Below, one piece after another: positions 1-11,519 of a DNA stretch of 64,000 bases. Position 1 is the stretch's first letter. Each line of letters begins with the position of its first letter. The notes beneath the pieces are model-generated. The model was given only the letters and a program-made list of their open reading frames with translations. It was not told where the DNA came from and made no database searches. The position numbers and the translations under genes are program-made. Source of the DNA: Incurvaria masculella (taxonomy: Eukaryota > Arthropoda > Insecta > Lepidoptera > Incurvariidae); NCBI GenBank assembly GCA_946894095.1, contig OX335653.1, positions 12,281,001 to 12,345,000 of the forward strand, written 5' to 3'.

Positions 1-192
1 AGGTCAGGGTCAACCTGCGGAACGCAGCTCTAGTCAGAAGGGCCCAACTCTTGACGATGTTTGCCGGGTGGTTACGAAGGTTTCGGTCGCCTCCGGCCGA
101 TTATATCGGAACGAGCAAAGGGAGCGAGGAACAGAAGAGAGCAAAGGGAGAAATTGATGATGGAGAATGGAACCGACAGGCGTGAAGTGCCT
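1..192 (+). other. possible 3' part of an exon ending at a strong splice donor
   Basis: The segment is GC-rich relative to what follows and ends at 192 immediately before GTAAGTAT, a near-ideal splice donor. Several frames are open across it. One has an ATG at 55 but meets a stop at about 180, and a frame starting at the TTG at 61 stays open past the donor, so the coding frame cannot be fixed. The sequence after 193 is AT-rich and intron-like. I recognise no protein family. It could be a chance donor in a repeat. Confidence 0.2.
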
Positions 193-1111
193 GTAAGTAT
201 CCATATTCAATTAATTCAGTTTCGATACAGAAATAATAATTTCCTATCTAACAGGATATACATTGAAAGCAAGAGTTCTATGTAACCGGGCACTTTAGTT
301 TTTTCGATTTTCTGATATACCCACGATGACTAAACGTAATATCAGACTCCACCATACTCGCGCTACCCGATGATTAAAAGTAAGAGAGGTATGGACGATT
401 GGAACTTAGGTAACATAAATCTTTCAGATGTTACCGCTGAAACTGTAAAAGAGGCGTTAACGTTTTAGAGATTACGTTTAACAAGGAATATGGAAGTATG
501 GTTACGGTGCCACACCTCGCAGACAGCTCCATCGCAGGAATCTAAAAACTGCTGGCGTTAATCATAAAGTCGAGGCAGAAACTGCTGAGCTGTGCGAAGA
601 TCTCTCGCGCAATCCCCCGCTAACCTACAAACTGGCAAAGCATCGCGGCGCAACGGAGGCGGGCCTGTGCCGTGAGACGCAACAAATTGATTTAGTACCG
701 ATTGTGCGTCGGCCTGACTTTCTACTGCGTTTCGACGAGCCGCTTTGTTTGTCATGGCGAGTGAGCGCTTTATAAATAATGGCGCAATGAAAAGGTAGAG
801 CTGCCCACACAGAGAGATAAAATAGAGAAAAAACTATCCGTGAAAGCTGACTTTTTTGTTAACAGTGACGCCGAGATTTACACAGGTTTTGATAATAAAT
901 CTGTGATCGCGACTAAGAAGACGAAATTAACGGTAGATACATGAATCCGAAAGAATTGGAAACTATGCAGACAAGGCAATTAAAGGTGACCTCTCCATCG
1001 AAACAGAGTAGAAATCCGAACAGTTCATAAATAAAGAACAAGATAAGCTAGGCGACACACTGAAACTAAATAACTCCATTAAAACTCTACTTCAGAAATG
1101 CAAAAGGTATA
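193..1111. other. no recognised gene or repeat
   Basis: Mostly AT-rich, with no recognised element. One frame is open without a stop from 482 to 772 on the plus strand (about 97 codons, no early Met). It reads as a plausible but unrecognised peptide and could be an exon or a transposon remnant. I see no clear splice sites around it. Confidence 0.3.
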
Positions 1112-2015
1112 TTAAGGTGGCCCATCCCGCTCATCTCCCCATACAAAAGGGGAAACAAGATCACGCCCACATTTCTTGACAGAGATCCCAAATTTTGCTC
1201 AAAATAGCTTTATTTGATCAAATTAGATGTCTGATAACCATTGGCATTGTAAAATTGTGTTTGGTTTCTAAGTTATAAGGTCCGAAAGTTCGAATTTTTT
1301 GCGCGTTTTATACAATAACTTTGGAGGTTGATTACGCAATGATAAAGTATAAACATCTTAAAAAGATTAGTCATCAGAGCCGGTAGTCTAAGTTGTCACC
1401 TAAATTGGCGTTACGGCAAACCGATCGACTGGCGTTTTCAATTGTATGGAGAAATTGAAGAGCGCGCGCAGCGGACGTTAAGCGAACTAACATTTGCGAG
1501 TCCGAGCTTGATTTGACAGCTTACTCATCGTTGCCGTAAATACGTCGACGTTGCCGTTTACGTCCACTCCGCGTTTTCATACAAATCGGAAGTCCGCGTT
1601 TGACTTTGACAGCTTGAAGAAGTAAAACCACAGAATATCTAGTAAAAACTTGTATGGAGTTTGGAGAAAACGCCAGTCGATCGGTTTGCCGTAAACGCCA
1701 ATTTCGGTGAGAACTCAGACTGCCCACTCAGACATAGCTTATTTAATCAAGATTTATAATATATTTGGTTTTTGTTAGATTTTTGACTACAGCGGTCGTA
1801 GTTTACTTTTAGCTATAAGTCGTTTTGAAACTAAAATTTTCGTTAATCTTACCAAATCATACACTATGCACATTGTCTTTTTTGTGGACGTGTTGCATCT
1901 TCCTTATCACGGAGCCTGTCTCATTCTTTAAAACATAGAAGGTCCCAGAGCGCAACAGCACGGTTTTGTACCGTGCCCGCGAATGAGTTAGGCCCGCCGG
2001 GTTGGGCCACCTTAA
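1112..2015 (+). mobile_element. TTAA-flanked MITE, family A, copy 1 (with nested insertion)
   Basis: The element is bounded by TTAA at 1112-1115 and 2012-2015 and has inverted ends of the form GGTGGCCCA...TGGGCCACC. The family has further complete copies in this window at 9.3, 18.2, 20.4, 40.3 and 47.7 kb, normally about 542 bp. TTAA duplication with short inverted ends is typical of piggyBac-like non-autonomous elements, so that class is inferred. This copy is 896 bp because a second element sits at 1379-1724. Short frames in it recur in the other copies and are not genes. Confidence 0.8.
1379..1724. mobile_element. MITE with long inverted ends nested in family A copy 1 (hAT-like)
   Basis: This 346-bp block is absent from all the other family A copies. 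Its ends are inverted repeats of roughly 55 bp: the run through GGCAAACCGATCGACTGGCG near 1412-1434 is matched in reverse at about 1673-1692. It is flanked by TCATCAGA (1371-1378) and CACTCAGA (1725-1732), which fits an 8-bp target duplication with two later changes. That length suggests the hAT superfamily. It encodes no transposase. Confidence 0.65.
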
Positions 2016-2303
2016 CGGCCCCTAAAAACCGCCCCATGCAATCGTCTTCCCACCAAAACTTCATGTTTATAGTCACAGCGTCAACATGTATCTCATCATC
2101 GACTAGACTCAAAATATCTGCTTTGGAAACAAAAACATTTGTCTAAATCACGAGATACGAAACATTCCAAAGAATCACCATTCAATACAATAACTAAATT
2201 TATGGCTTTACAATTAAGTAATAGATTTCGAGTATTAAATATTGTGCAGTTTGGCGTTGAGCTGTGTGACAGAGTGCATGTAAGACACATTCAGCTAGCC
2301 ACG
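2016..2303. other. short unannotated spacer
   Basis: AT-rich spacer between two transposable elements. I see nothing to annotate. Confidence 0.3.
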
Positions 2304-2475
2304 TAGGCTGAGATAAATAGTCGTAACTGAAACTAAGACTAACGAAAAGTAGTAATTTGTGTCGTCACTTTCCATTACTTTGAGATTTCGTTCATACAAA
2401 ATGTGTCAAAGTGACGTCACAAAGTACCACTTTTCGTTAGTCTTAGTTTCCGTTGCGACTATTTATCTCAGCCTA
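2304..2475. mobile_element. foldback MITE with TA target duplication
   Basis: A 168-bp unit (2306-2473) starts GGCTGAGATAAATAGTCG and ends with the reverse complement. The inverted arms run for about 65 bp with few mismatches, leaving a short loop. TA lies directly outside each end (2304-2305 and 2474-2475), as expected for a Tc1/mariner-type non-autonomous element. No coding capacity. Confidence 0.65.
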
Positions 2476-3740
2476 AGCTACATGTAATTCGAGTCGGCAC
2501 TTCACGTTCCGGGTCGTGAACTATCCGCTCCGCTGCGGCTGCGCGTCGGGTGAAAGTGAACATCTTGACGCCTTCCAATAGAGACTCGCTGACGAGGAGG
2601 ACGTGAGCTAGTTCACGTGCCCACGACAATTTACACACAAATCAGAGCTCGTCAGAGCCACCCAAATACAGAGGGCTTTAGAAGGTTTTCACCTTTATGG
2701 AGTTGAGCATAATGTCGACAACACAGATGTGTATATGTTTATTCTAAATATACAAGGTGAGTTATTTGCAGTGAGAAGATTTCGGGAAACCTAAAGATAT
2801 TTTGAAATAAAAAATATGTTACAGGTAAATCGTCGCTTTTTCTGTCTTCAATGAACCATATCCTCTAAACCATTTGTACCATTTGTTCCAATTATTGTTC
2901 GAGTTCGGATGCTGATTTATACTATCAATGATTATATAATATAATATACAATAATGATTTATTTAAGCTTGGCCTGTAGTAAATTAGGCGACAAAACAAA
3001 AAGCCGACCAATTAATGGAAGACTCAAGGAACGAGCAGAATACTACATTCGGTAACAAGGTACAACGAACAGTAGGACAACGCGACTAGACCATACTAGT
3101 GAGACTGGATATTTCTGGCTAGATTATCTGAGGTTAATGGCAATGACTGAAACTGAATAACACTAGTAGTCCCCGATGCTCTTGAGGGAGATTTGTCTAT
3201 CTCGATACAATGGTTACTCAGATATGCTGGAACGACAACACAAAACAAAGCAAATATGTTGAATGAACAAAACCTTCCGATCGTGATTTATTTTTATTAA
3301 TCACTTCCATCATATGTCACGACGATCTGTATCACCTTGTGGCAGATTGTCGCACGTTTGCCGAGACGTGTCGAGTCCACTCAATATAAAGCGGTATCCG
3401 TAGTCAGATTCACGGTCGCAGGCCAATTGTGGGGACAAAGGCCAAAGGCGGAGTTGTGCGTGTGAAGGTTGATCCTCAAATTTAGTTCACAATCGAGAGG
3501 TCGTGAGCGGAACTCCTTTTGCGTCGTTGACAAAATGAATCCGCCAAAACGGTTGATTTTCTTTAAATAATTCGATCCTTAGATTCTTAAAATCCACATA
3601 CATACAAGAAAATAGCAGTTAATTGCAGACAGTAGCTTAAAGCTGTTGTTATGAAATTAAATGTATCAACATTGAGACTGCTTAAATATATACTATATAT
3701 ATTTCTATACATAACTTTGAGATTCGTGGCCTTCTATTAT
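2476..3740. other. no recognised gene or repeat
   Basis: A moderately GC-rich start (to about 2650) followed by AT-rich sequence. There are no long open frames, RNA genes or inverted structures that I can support. Confidence 0.3.
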
Positions 3741-4219
3741 TTAAGGGCCTGGTACTAGCCAAATCGCAAAGTTAGACGAGGCACCCCAAGTTAACTAACT
3801 AAGTCTGACGATTATAAGTGTCATCCTTACAATATATGATTCCTTGTCTAGGAATCGAATGATTTTCGTTAATGTATGTTTCCTTTTTCTATACAAAATA
3901 CATTGCGGAAACGGTGTCCATTTCCGAACTTTTTTGACTAAATGTAGAAATCTAAAAGCAAATGGAATTTTTTGTTTATGCATATATGCTGTTTTTGCTT
4001 ATATCTAGAAATCGAATGACTTTCAGATTTCTACTGAGAAAAATCAACTTTTTTATTTTTATTATTATTTAAATAAATGATGGAATAAAAAAATATTAAC
4101 AATCCATTATCAGTCTGGAGTTCTATTTGGATTTGCTGAAGCGTTTCACTACATATTATTACATTTGTTAAAAAGTGCATTTGTATGGCGCGAGTAGTTG
4201 GCTAGTCCTAGCGCCTTAA
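3741..4219 (+). mobile_element. TTAA-flanked MITE, family B, copy 1
   Basis: TTAA at 3741-3744 and 4216-4219 encloses 471 bp with imperfect inverted ends: GGGCCTGGTACTAGCCAA at the left and the reverse of GGCGCTAGGACTAGCCAA at the right. A second copy of identical length lies at 12583-13061 in the same orientation and differs at only a few positions, so both inserted recently or were homogenised. A 62-codon minus-strand frame is shared by both copies but looks like chance. Non-autonomous, probably piggyBac-like. Confidence 0.8.
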
Positions 4220-4727
4220 GTTTATCGTCTAAAACAATCATAGACTGGCTACAGTCGGCTCCTTTATCGGATGCACTTGCACGTAAAACGCTTTAGGCGA
4301 TCTCAATACACCCAGATATCGGAGTTCACTTTCGATTATGTCAGACATGGATTTGATATTTTTTGAACGTATTTCAAGGTAAAGTTGCGGTTTGTAATTT
4401 TTTTAATGATCTATTAAGTGAAATAAAAAAAATACGAAACATAAATTTACAGCCAATAGTGATATAATAATGTGGACCAGTCAAGTGAGGCTTTGGATTG
4501 TGATTAATAAGTTCAATTGTCAGTGCCATGTACCTTTTTAAAATATACATGTCATTATTTTCAATGTACGTTTATGTGCTATACCTAATGCGGCCTACTA
4601 CACAGAATTTAGTTCTTCTGTAGGCTGCAATGTATAATTTTATTAACTACTCGTAGATTTTTGTAAAATGTATTATAACATATTGTTTTTTTTTTAGTTA
4701 ATTATGTATATACGTGTGTTTTTGGAA
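4220..4727. other. AT-rich stretch, probably the 3' end of a LINE
   Basis: No gene is seen. The last 200 bases (about 4530-4727) lead into a pentanucleotide array, as the 3' ends of many insect non-LTR elements do. No reverse-transcriptase coding sequence is detectable upstream, so this is only a suggestion. Confidence 0.3.
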
Positions 4728-4754
4728 AATAAATTGAATTGAATTGAATTGAAT
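4728..4754. repeat. (TTGAA)n microsatellite
   Basis: Tandem TTGAA-type units, five copies or slightly more. A tail of this kind commonly terminates a CR1/RTE-type retrotransposon insertion. Confidence 0.7.
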
Positions 4755-5170
4755 ATTTCTGATATTGACAGAGCGAAGTGCATAATAATGATAAAATAAG
4801 GAAAATATTTTCAAAAACTGGCATGACCAAATAATCCATATAATTATATCGAACCTGCTCACATTTCACGATAATCCGTTGAGAAATGCGACCTGTAGAG
4901 GAGAACAGCCGGGCGACGAAAATAAATACGAAAGCATTTTTGCTCAACCTGAAACGGAACCCCGGCCAATTATAGAAGACAATAAAGCGGGTCCCGGGTG
5001 AGACAAGCGGGGGTGGATTCAAAATACTATATCCAGTGATTTAAAACAAATGTCGAGAAAAGAACCAGAAGAAATGTATGGTCCTATGCATGACGACTCC
5101 CGGCCTAATCGACTTGGAGTTTCTCGACAGTGAAAGTGAACGGGGACGGCGGAGGAGGTGCGGGCGATGC

Positions 5171-5888
5171 TATGTGGCTAGGGAATGCAATCCCGACTCG
5201 AGATTTCAAATTCGAGATCCCGCGGGATTGATATTTCTAATCCCGCGGGATCTCGCCCCGGAATTTTCGGGATCCCGTCTAGTTAAAAAAAAAAGTTAAA
5301 TTCGGATGATTGAAAAAGCCAATAACTGCTTGGTTGTGATAGTGAGATTAACTAAAATAACATATTACTCGAAAGAAAATAAAAACCTTTATTCTTTAAT
5401 CTTACCAACTAAATAATTATCAGGTTTTAAGGAAATTAACATAGGTAAATTAGGTAATCAAAACAGTAAGCATATTTCAAGGGAATTAGAAAGTAGTTAC
5501 CTACGAGTGATTTTGAAAATGAAAAGTAATCACTACAATTGCACAACTAAAACAATGACGAACGTAAACAAACAAATGATTGCCTCTCCACGCGCATATA
5601 CTTCTTTCTGACTTGTTCGACACAGTTCTATATTATCTGTCCTACTCGTCACCTGTCGCTAATATTCGGAAATAGTCGGAATAGGTTTCTAACGCTATTT
5701 GGCATTCCTGCCGCCCGCGGCCCTCAGTCAGCCTCAGCGCGCCGCTTTTGCTGACCACTGCCGCCCAATCCCGTCAATCTCGAACGGGATCTCGTTATAT
5801 GATGCGTCGGGATTGATCCCGAAAAATTACACGAGATCTCGCGAGATCGGGATCCCGCGGGATCGGGATTGCATTCCCTATATGTGGC
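5171..5888. mobile_element. non-autonomous hAT element with perfect 8-bp target duplication
   Basis: A 702-bp element (5179-5880) starts TAGGGAATGCAATCCCG and ends with its exact reverse complement. It is flanked on both sides by the octamer TATGTGGC (5171-5178 and 5881-5888). An 8-bp duplication plus TAGGG ends is diagnostic of hAT elements. Next to the ends are several GGGATCCCGCGGGATC-like palindromic motifs, typical of hAT subterminal binding repeats. No transposase frame is present. Removing the element and one octamer joins GC-rich flanks, so it landed in a GC-rich segment. Confidence 0.85.
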
Positions 5889-5993
5889 GGTCGATGGTCG
5901 GCGGCAGGCGACGTACTGGCTCAGACGTAATTATTGCAATGGCTAGTCCAGACCAGTGTAATCGAGCGCAGCAAAGTCAATCGTACACTACAC

Positions 5994-6147
5994 TGCTGAG
6001 ATTCAAAGACAGTTCTTGGGTTTGAGACGATGCTCAAGTCTTCAGACTATCGATTTTGTTTATGTCAAAATCGAAGAGTCAAAATTGACCGTCGGACGGT
6101 AGATTTGGGAATAATTTCAAGACCCAAACTGTCTTTGAATCCCAGCA
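5994..6147. mobile_element. short foldback element
   Basis: About 154 bp whose ends are inverted copies: GATTCAAAGACAGTTCTTGG near 5999-6018 is matched in reverse by the stretch ending GTCTTTGAATCCCAGCA at 6147. An internal pair around TCAAAATCGA suggests further folding. The target duplication is not clear. No coding capacity. Confidence 0.5.
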
Positions 6148-6705
6148 TACAACTATCACGCCGACATGTTCGCTACGCCCGAGTAGCGTTAAAGAGGTCT
6201 CTTTTTCAACTTCTCGTATAGAAAACTCACGTATATTTCAAGTTATTTAAAGGTAATATTTAGCTTAACAAAATACATGACGTAAGAATAAAATCAGAAA
6301 AACCCTCGCTCAACAACCTCAGGCTCAAGGAAAATCGGAAGAGGTACAAACTGTTTGTACCGCCGCCCTGCCTGTAATGCTATAGAAGCAGCCACTTCTC
6401 GGGTCAAAAAATTATTCAAGACAAGCTTCGCTCCAATATCGTCAATCCGAACGAAATCCATAGGAAGAGGCCCTGGGCTACCGTCCTCAACCTCGAGACA
6501 AGCCCTTCTTGCTCAGTACCACCTGCGAGTAAAATACTGTACCCACACCACTCGCTTCACCTGCTCCAGTTGCCTTTCACCTTCATCATATAGTGACGCT
6601 GCGGCGAGACAGGGCGGTGCGGTGGTCCGCATATTAGTCTGGATGCGTCTTTTTTCATGAGACTGTATGGAATCCATCCATACAGTTTATTCTTAGAGAT
6701 TATTC
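6148..6705. other. no recognised gene or repeat
   Basis: Mixed composition. A 101-codon frame at 6355-6660 has no recognisable motif and overlaps an antisense frame. I do not call it a gene. Confidence 0.3.
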
Positions 6706-7041
6706 TTGAAGGAATTACGTGCCGTACCAGGACCTTTCCTGGCACGGCTACATTGAACTGGATGGACGACACGGAGAATTCCACATTGCCGCTTCGACTA
6801 TATTGTCATCCAATGCGATAGTGCCAAAATGGGCGGGCTAAATCCTACCACCTGGCCCCTATTACGAGGAACTACAATTTTAAACGGATTCCGAAACAAT
6901 GGAACAGCTCGCATTCGTAACGAAACGCACTCATCAAATTAAGAATTAGAAAGAAAGTGATGCATGAACGGGGCGGCGATTTAAGACCATTACTTCTGGC
7001 ATAGAAGGCAAGTCCACCCGCCCCTAGGCTACGAGCCGCTC
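6706..7041 (-). mobile_element. degenerate tRNA-headed SINE
   Basis: Homologous to the better-preserved SINE at 8127-8503. Shared landmarks are the body phrase CTACATTGAACTGGATGGA, the block ATTGCCGCTTCGAC, and the head GGCTACGAGCCGCTC at 7027-7041. Read on the minus strand, the head gives GTAGCCTAGGGG, a slightly altered pol III box A. The box B region is decayed. Confidence 0.65.
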
Positions 7042-8126
7042 CAAATGTCAGCCGAGTCATCGATCGCACGGGCGTTTGCAGCCGATTCTGGACGCGCCCT
7101 AATGGCCGGTGAACACGCGGGCCGTGGCGCGTGAGTGGCGCGCGGCGGAGTAGCGCCTGCGCACATTGACAACAAACAACACGCGCTAATTACAACGGTG
7201 AACACAGAGTTATCTGCGTTGACAGCAACATTCGGTACACAATGTGAATATCTTTCTGCGTTTGAAACAGCACAATTAGGTCGATATCATAAAATTATAT
7301 TTAATGAGGCTCCGCTCGGGAAATTTCGCTTTGGACATTCACCGAGCGCATCGCTCGCCCGTGCTATTACTTCATTTTCGCATAGCGTTCTCTCTGACTT
7401 TTTTCTTTGCTCGGCTCCTAAGAGTCGTAGCGTGATGATAAATAGCATATAACCTTCCTCAAGAATTGGACTATAAATAGCAAAAAGAATGAACAATGAA
7501 AATAAAAAATCCGACTGGAATTCCAGAGATAACGGCGATAAAAAAAACTCTTCAGCTTTATTATATGAATGCACTCAATAATAGTTGTTGTGAAGATTGC
7601 AATGAAGTCCGCTTGAAGCGCGGAAATCTGATGGATTGAAACAATTTCTCTTCGATCGCTTCCGTGGCCGAACAAACAATAATGAGGAAATGCAAGCGTA
7701 GACCAAACAAAGGGCTTTCTCTTGACGACCGGCCTTCCGTAATCGTTCGGCCCAGCGACGAAATCGCGTATCGATTTAAGGTCAACCACCACGACGGCTG
7801 GGTCTTATGTCTATAGGAATAAAAGTGGTTGCAAACAGGAAACCCTGTGCGTGCCGGCACTAGAGTGGCACTGCCGCCACTTCTGGCGTGAGGATAGTAA
7901 AAACGTCGCGGAAGCGGTCACGCGATGCTGAGCTAGCAATTGATGTTGACTTTTTTCTGGCGCGACCGATTAATTAAACCAATGTCGTTAGATCAATGGA
8001 CGTGACATTGAGAATGCGGAACGACGGCAAAGCTACGCGCAAGAGTTCCGACGAAAAGCGATGACAAATAGGACAAGTTTAAAGTAGTACAATATTGCCC
8101 ATACCGCCTTTCCTTTTATTTTTTTA
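7042..8126. other. no recognised gene; several overlapping minor frames
   Basis: The first 120 bases are CpG-rich, then the sequence becomes mixed. Frames of 95-124 codons occur on both strands between 7135 and 7860 and overlap one another. None has a recognisable domain, signal sequence or splice support, so I do not call a gene. Confidence 0.25.
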
Positions 8127-8503
8127 TGCAACCTGACATGGATGGCTAACACCACACAACAACTGTTATGATATAAGCCCAATACACCATATTCCCGAAG
8201 GAATTAGGTCCTATGCCAGAACCTTCCCTTTATGAGCACGGCTACATTGAACTGGATGGAAACACGGACAATTTTTCATTGTCGCTTCGACCATCTTTTT
8301 CATCCAATGCGATGGTACCTAGTAGGGGAAGGGGACCTACAGTTTTACATGGATTCCGAACCGTGGAGCAGCTCGCAGTCGTGACAAAATGCACTTATCG
8401 AACTCAGAAAGAGAAAGAAAGTAGTGCATGTCCGGGCTAGGAATTGAACCCAGACCTCTGGTACGCTAAGCCAGTACCCGCGCCACTAGGCTACGAGCCG
8501 CTC
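8127..8503 (-). mobile_element. tRNA-derived SINE
   Basis: Reading the minus strand from 8503, the head contains TAGCCTAGTGG (box A consensus TRGCNNAGYGG) and, about 35 bases on, GGTTCAATTCC (box B consensus GGTTCGANTCC). This is a tRNA-like pol III promoter. The body continues to a 3' end near 8127 that reads GGATGGCTAAC in plus orientation. Related bodies occur at 6.7, 46.97, 50.2, 52.6, 53.2, 57.7 and 59.9-60.8 kb. SINEs encode no protein and depend on a partner LINE. Confidence 0.8.
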
Positions 8504-9311
8504 AAAGAATAACAAGCATATTCGCGTGAATGTGTTTAAGAAAGCATTCAAAGCTCTCCGCTACGAAGTGGAGCTGGTTACCATGGAGTTGCTACTTATA
8601 TTTGAAAGGCCAGAACTTCACGTCTGGCACTACCATACAACTGAGTCCTTTGAATACGTTCGAAAAGATGATTGTGATATTAATAACACAGCAGAGCAGA
8701 ATCCGCCTAAGAGGTGGAAAGGAGCTTTCGTGCTGCTAATTGGCTACACATGAAATGGATGCACATGGCACAGATTTTTGCGAATGTATTGAGACGTGCG
8801 AATGGGCGGGCCAGCTGTCGCCGGGTGGCGCGGTCACAGCCGCAGGTAACGAGCTTTATAATTATTAACGTCACGTCATTGTCGGGTGAGATCGGTGAGA
8901 GGCTCTTAAACCGGCCGAGAGCGGGGAAAGCCTAGACATTGACACTACCGAGATAGACACCTTTGACCCTGACAGTTAAGTCAGGTATACGTGTAATAAA
9001 CGCTACAGTAATAAATTAAAACGTAACTGTCGAGTAGCTTTCGATAAAGTTCAAGCTGGAAAATGCAAGAGGTTATATTTGACGAATGCAAACACATGTA
9101 ATTCAAAGAAGCAAACAGTTCAAAACATAAACAATCAAGTACCAACTGAATAGTGCTTGTAGCAAAACTTTCGCTCCATTTCGCATTCAAACGCCTCACG
9201 TCGCGCGTTAGCAGGGTTTGCCGTGACCTCAGATCTATAAGAAAGGAGATGTGCCATCTAGCGCGCCTATGAGACCCGCTGGCTTCAATCTTCTAAAACT
9301 ACTAACCCTAC
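8504..9311. other. no recognised gene or repeat
   Basis: Two 70-75 codon frames at 8526-8753 overlap in different phases and are probably chance. A GCAGGTAACG donor-like site lies at about 8843-8852 after a GC-rich stretch, with no further exon evidence. Confidence 0.25.
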
Positions 9312-9861
9312 TTAAGGTGGCCCAACCCGGCGGGCCCAACTCATTCGCGGGCACGGTACAAAACCGTGCTGTAGCGCTCTGGGACCCTCTCTGTTTCAAA
9401 GAATAAGGCAGGCTCCGTGATGAGGAAGATGCAACATGTCCACAAAAAAGACAATGTGCATAGTGTATGATTTGGTAAGATTTACGAAAATTTTAATTTC
9501 AAAACGACTTATAGCTAAAAGTAAACCACGACCGCTGTAGTCAAAAATCTAACATAAACCAAACAGATAATAAATCTTGATTAAATAAGCTATGTCTGAT
9601 GACTAATCTTTTTACGATGTTCTTACTTTATCATTGCGTAATCTACCTCCAAAGTTATTGTATAAAACGCGCGAAAAATTCGAACTTTCGGACATTATAA
9701 CTTAGAAACCAAACACAATTTTACAATGCCAATGGTAATCAGACATCTAGTTTGATCAAGTAAAGCTATTTTGAGCAAAATTTTGGATCTCTGACAAGAT
9801 ATCAGGGCGTGATCTTCTTTCCCCTTTTGTATGGCGAGATGAGCGGGATGGGCCACCTTAA
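9312..9861 (-). mobile_element. TTAA-flanked MITE, family A, copy 2
   Basis: TTAA at 9312-9315 and 9858-9861 encloses 542 bp. It starts GGTGGCCCAACCCGG and ends CGGGATGGGCCACC, the reverse orientation to copy 1. There is no nested insertion, so it shows the standard length of the family. Confidence 0.85.
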
Positions 9862-10878
9862 ACGTACTTGGCACACGCAAATATAGTCGCAAAGGTATTG
9901 GGGGGTTTGTGTAGGTGAGAACTGACTTAGCGAACGCATTTTGGCAGCACATGCGTGCGCAGCAAATCTGCGTTTTTATAAAATCTGTTATAGGTTGTAT
10001 ATCTTTTTTAACTGTGTATTAATTACATATATATCAAAATACATTTATCTTATTGAGACAACTTCTTTGCGAGGCAGACATGATATTAAAATGAATTGTC
10101 CGGATCCAATAGTTCCTAACCTAACCTAACACAAATCCACTAGCGTATTTTCGGCACCAAAAAAATTTTTTTTTATTTGTGTGATTAGCCCACACAGCGG
10201 AGTCGCGAGTAATGGCCACATGACACTTCTCCTTCCTTTTCTTCTCTCTGGCCGCAACGCTCTCGTTCCTGGCCGAACAATGCAAGTGAAAATATAGCAT
10301 TCAGCCCACACACCAATTCAAACTTTCACTTTGATAATATTCGCATCCTTGACACGTAGCTCACGGATGTTTGTGGATCATGTATCAAGACCACACAACA
10401 CGAGGAAGAAAGTGAGACTGAATTTAAAATGAACAATACCAAAACGATAAACTGAAGTGAATACTCCACTGGATTGCAAAGATTTTTCGCACAATCTAAA
10501 CAAAGCAATGCTACAGCCAATAACGAAGAATGAAAGGAAACAATTTGGAGACGACTCAACAAAGTGATTGGGTCGTTATTAGTGAACCTGTGCAATTATA
10601 GAGCCAACAGAAGGAAATAATATTCTTGTTCCGACCTAACGAGGCAATTAGTTAAATTGATGGTCCCACCCGACGGGTGAACCTATCTAGGAAGAGCAAG
10701 TCATTGAAGCGGCTGCCTCCGCGCTCGACCGCCATTACGTGAGCTAGGTTAGGCCGATGTAAGATTTTTCGTATAGGCCGAATGAAGTGGGGATCCGTTA
10801 CTTGTACCCGTAAAGTTGGGGTCGGATGAAGCGACTGCTCGCTTAGAATCGTGGCTAAAATATACCCCATCTACCCCC
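9862..10878. other. no recognised gene; short telomere-like motif
   Basis: No gene is supported. Three consecutive CCTAA units occur at 10115-10130, matching the insect telomere repeat but too short to mean more than chance. A 72-codon minus-strand frame at 10652-10870 is open, but I cannot assign it. Confidence 0.3.
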
Positions 10879-11002
10879 GTTTATATACCCCGAAATACAC
10901 TCTGAAAATTTGAGCTGTGTGGCTATCACGGTTTATTCCGGACGGACGGACGGACGGCGGAGGCTTAGCAATAGGGTTCGTTTTGGAACCTTAAAAAACA
11001 AC
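10879..11002 (+). repeat. GGTTCCGTACC-type dispersed repeat, partial copy
   Basis: Carries the family's diagnostic core: a (GGAC)n run preceded by ATCACGGTT and followed by GCGGAGGCTTAGCAATAGGG. The 5' half is missing. This family is widespread in Lepidoptera and has no coding capacity. A weak inverted relative (GTCCGTC-rich) lies at about 11104-11175. Confidence 0.7.
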
Positions 11003-11262
11003 TAAACATCTAAATTATATTTGCGAATTTCCTTGTCTCTACGCACGGACAAATATTGTTTAAATCGATAGAACAGACCGAAGTTGGGCAATATTGACAT
11101 TACTCGAAACTTGTTCGTTCTGTCCGTCTTTCCGTCCGCCCGTTCGGCCGTCCGTCTCTCACATATAGCTGAAATTCGGAAGGAATGGGTTTTCTATGAA
11201 CCGCTATAATATACTATAATGGTGCAATGAAATAAAGAAAAAAATAATATAACGAAAAAAAT

Positions 11263-11519
11263 AACGAAGGGTTTCGTACCATCGTACAAGATTGTACACA
11301 AAACAATCACGTTTTTTGTATGAAGGCCCTCTTTCATTTTTGTTATTTTTAAATTTTACCTATTTGTTGTAATAGCGGCAAAATAAATACACACTCTCTG
11401 AAAATTTCAGCTACCTACCTATTATGGTTTATGAGATACAGTCCTGTGACGGACGGACGGATGGACGGACAGCGGAGGCTTAGTAATAGGGTTCCGTTGG
11501 TACGGAACCCTAAAAATGG
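11263..11519 (+). repeat. GGTTCCGTACC-type dispersed repeat
   Basis: Begins with AAGGGTTTCGTACCATCGTA and ends with TACGGAACCCTAAAAATGG, with the GACGGACGGACGG core and GCGGAGGCTTAGTAATAGGG between. The ends are imperfectly complementary. Related copies occur at 10.9, 22.5, 37.7, 38.8, 47.2 and 62.5 kb. Confidence 0.75.

Noticed and set aside
1921..2112. Short frame with a peptide (VAQPGG-NSFAGTVQNRA) that recurs at 40.3 and 47.7 kb
   Set aside because: It is the end of the family A MITE read in a chance frame; recurrence reflects repeat copies, not a protein family.
3795..3983. 62-codon minus frame identical to one at 12637-12825
   Set aside because: Both lie inside the two family B MITEs; conservation is explained by recent duplication of the element.
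8440..8503. tRNA gene
   Set aside because: Boxes A and B are present, but no foldable acceptor stem or clear anticodon arm, and it continues into the SINE body.
10115..10130. CCTAA x3, possible telomere insertion
   Set aside because: Only three units, with no TTAGG-specific retrotransposon next to it; chance is likely.
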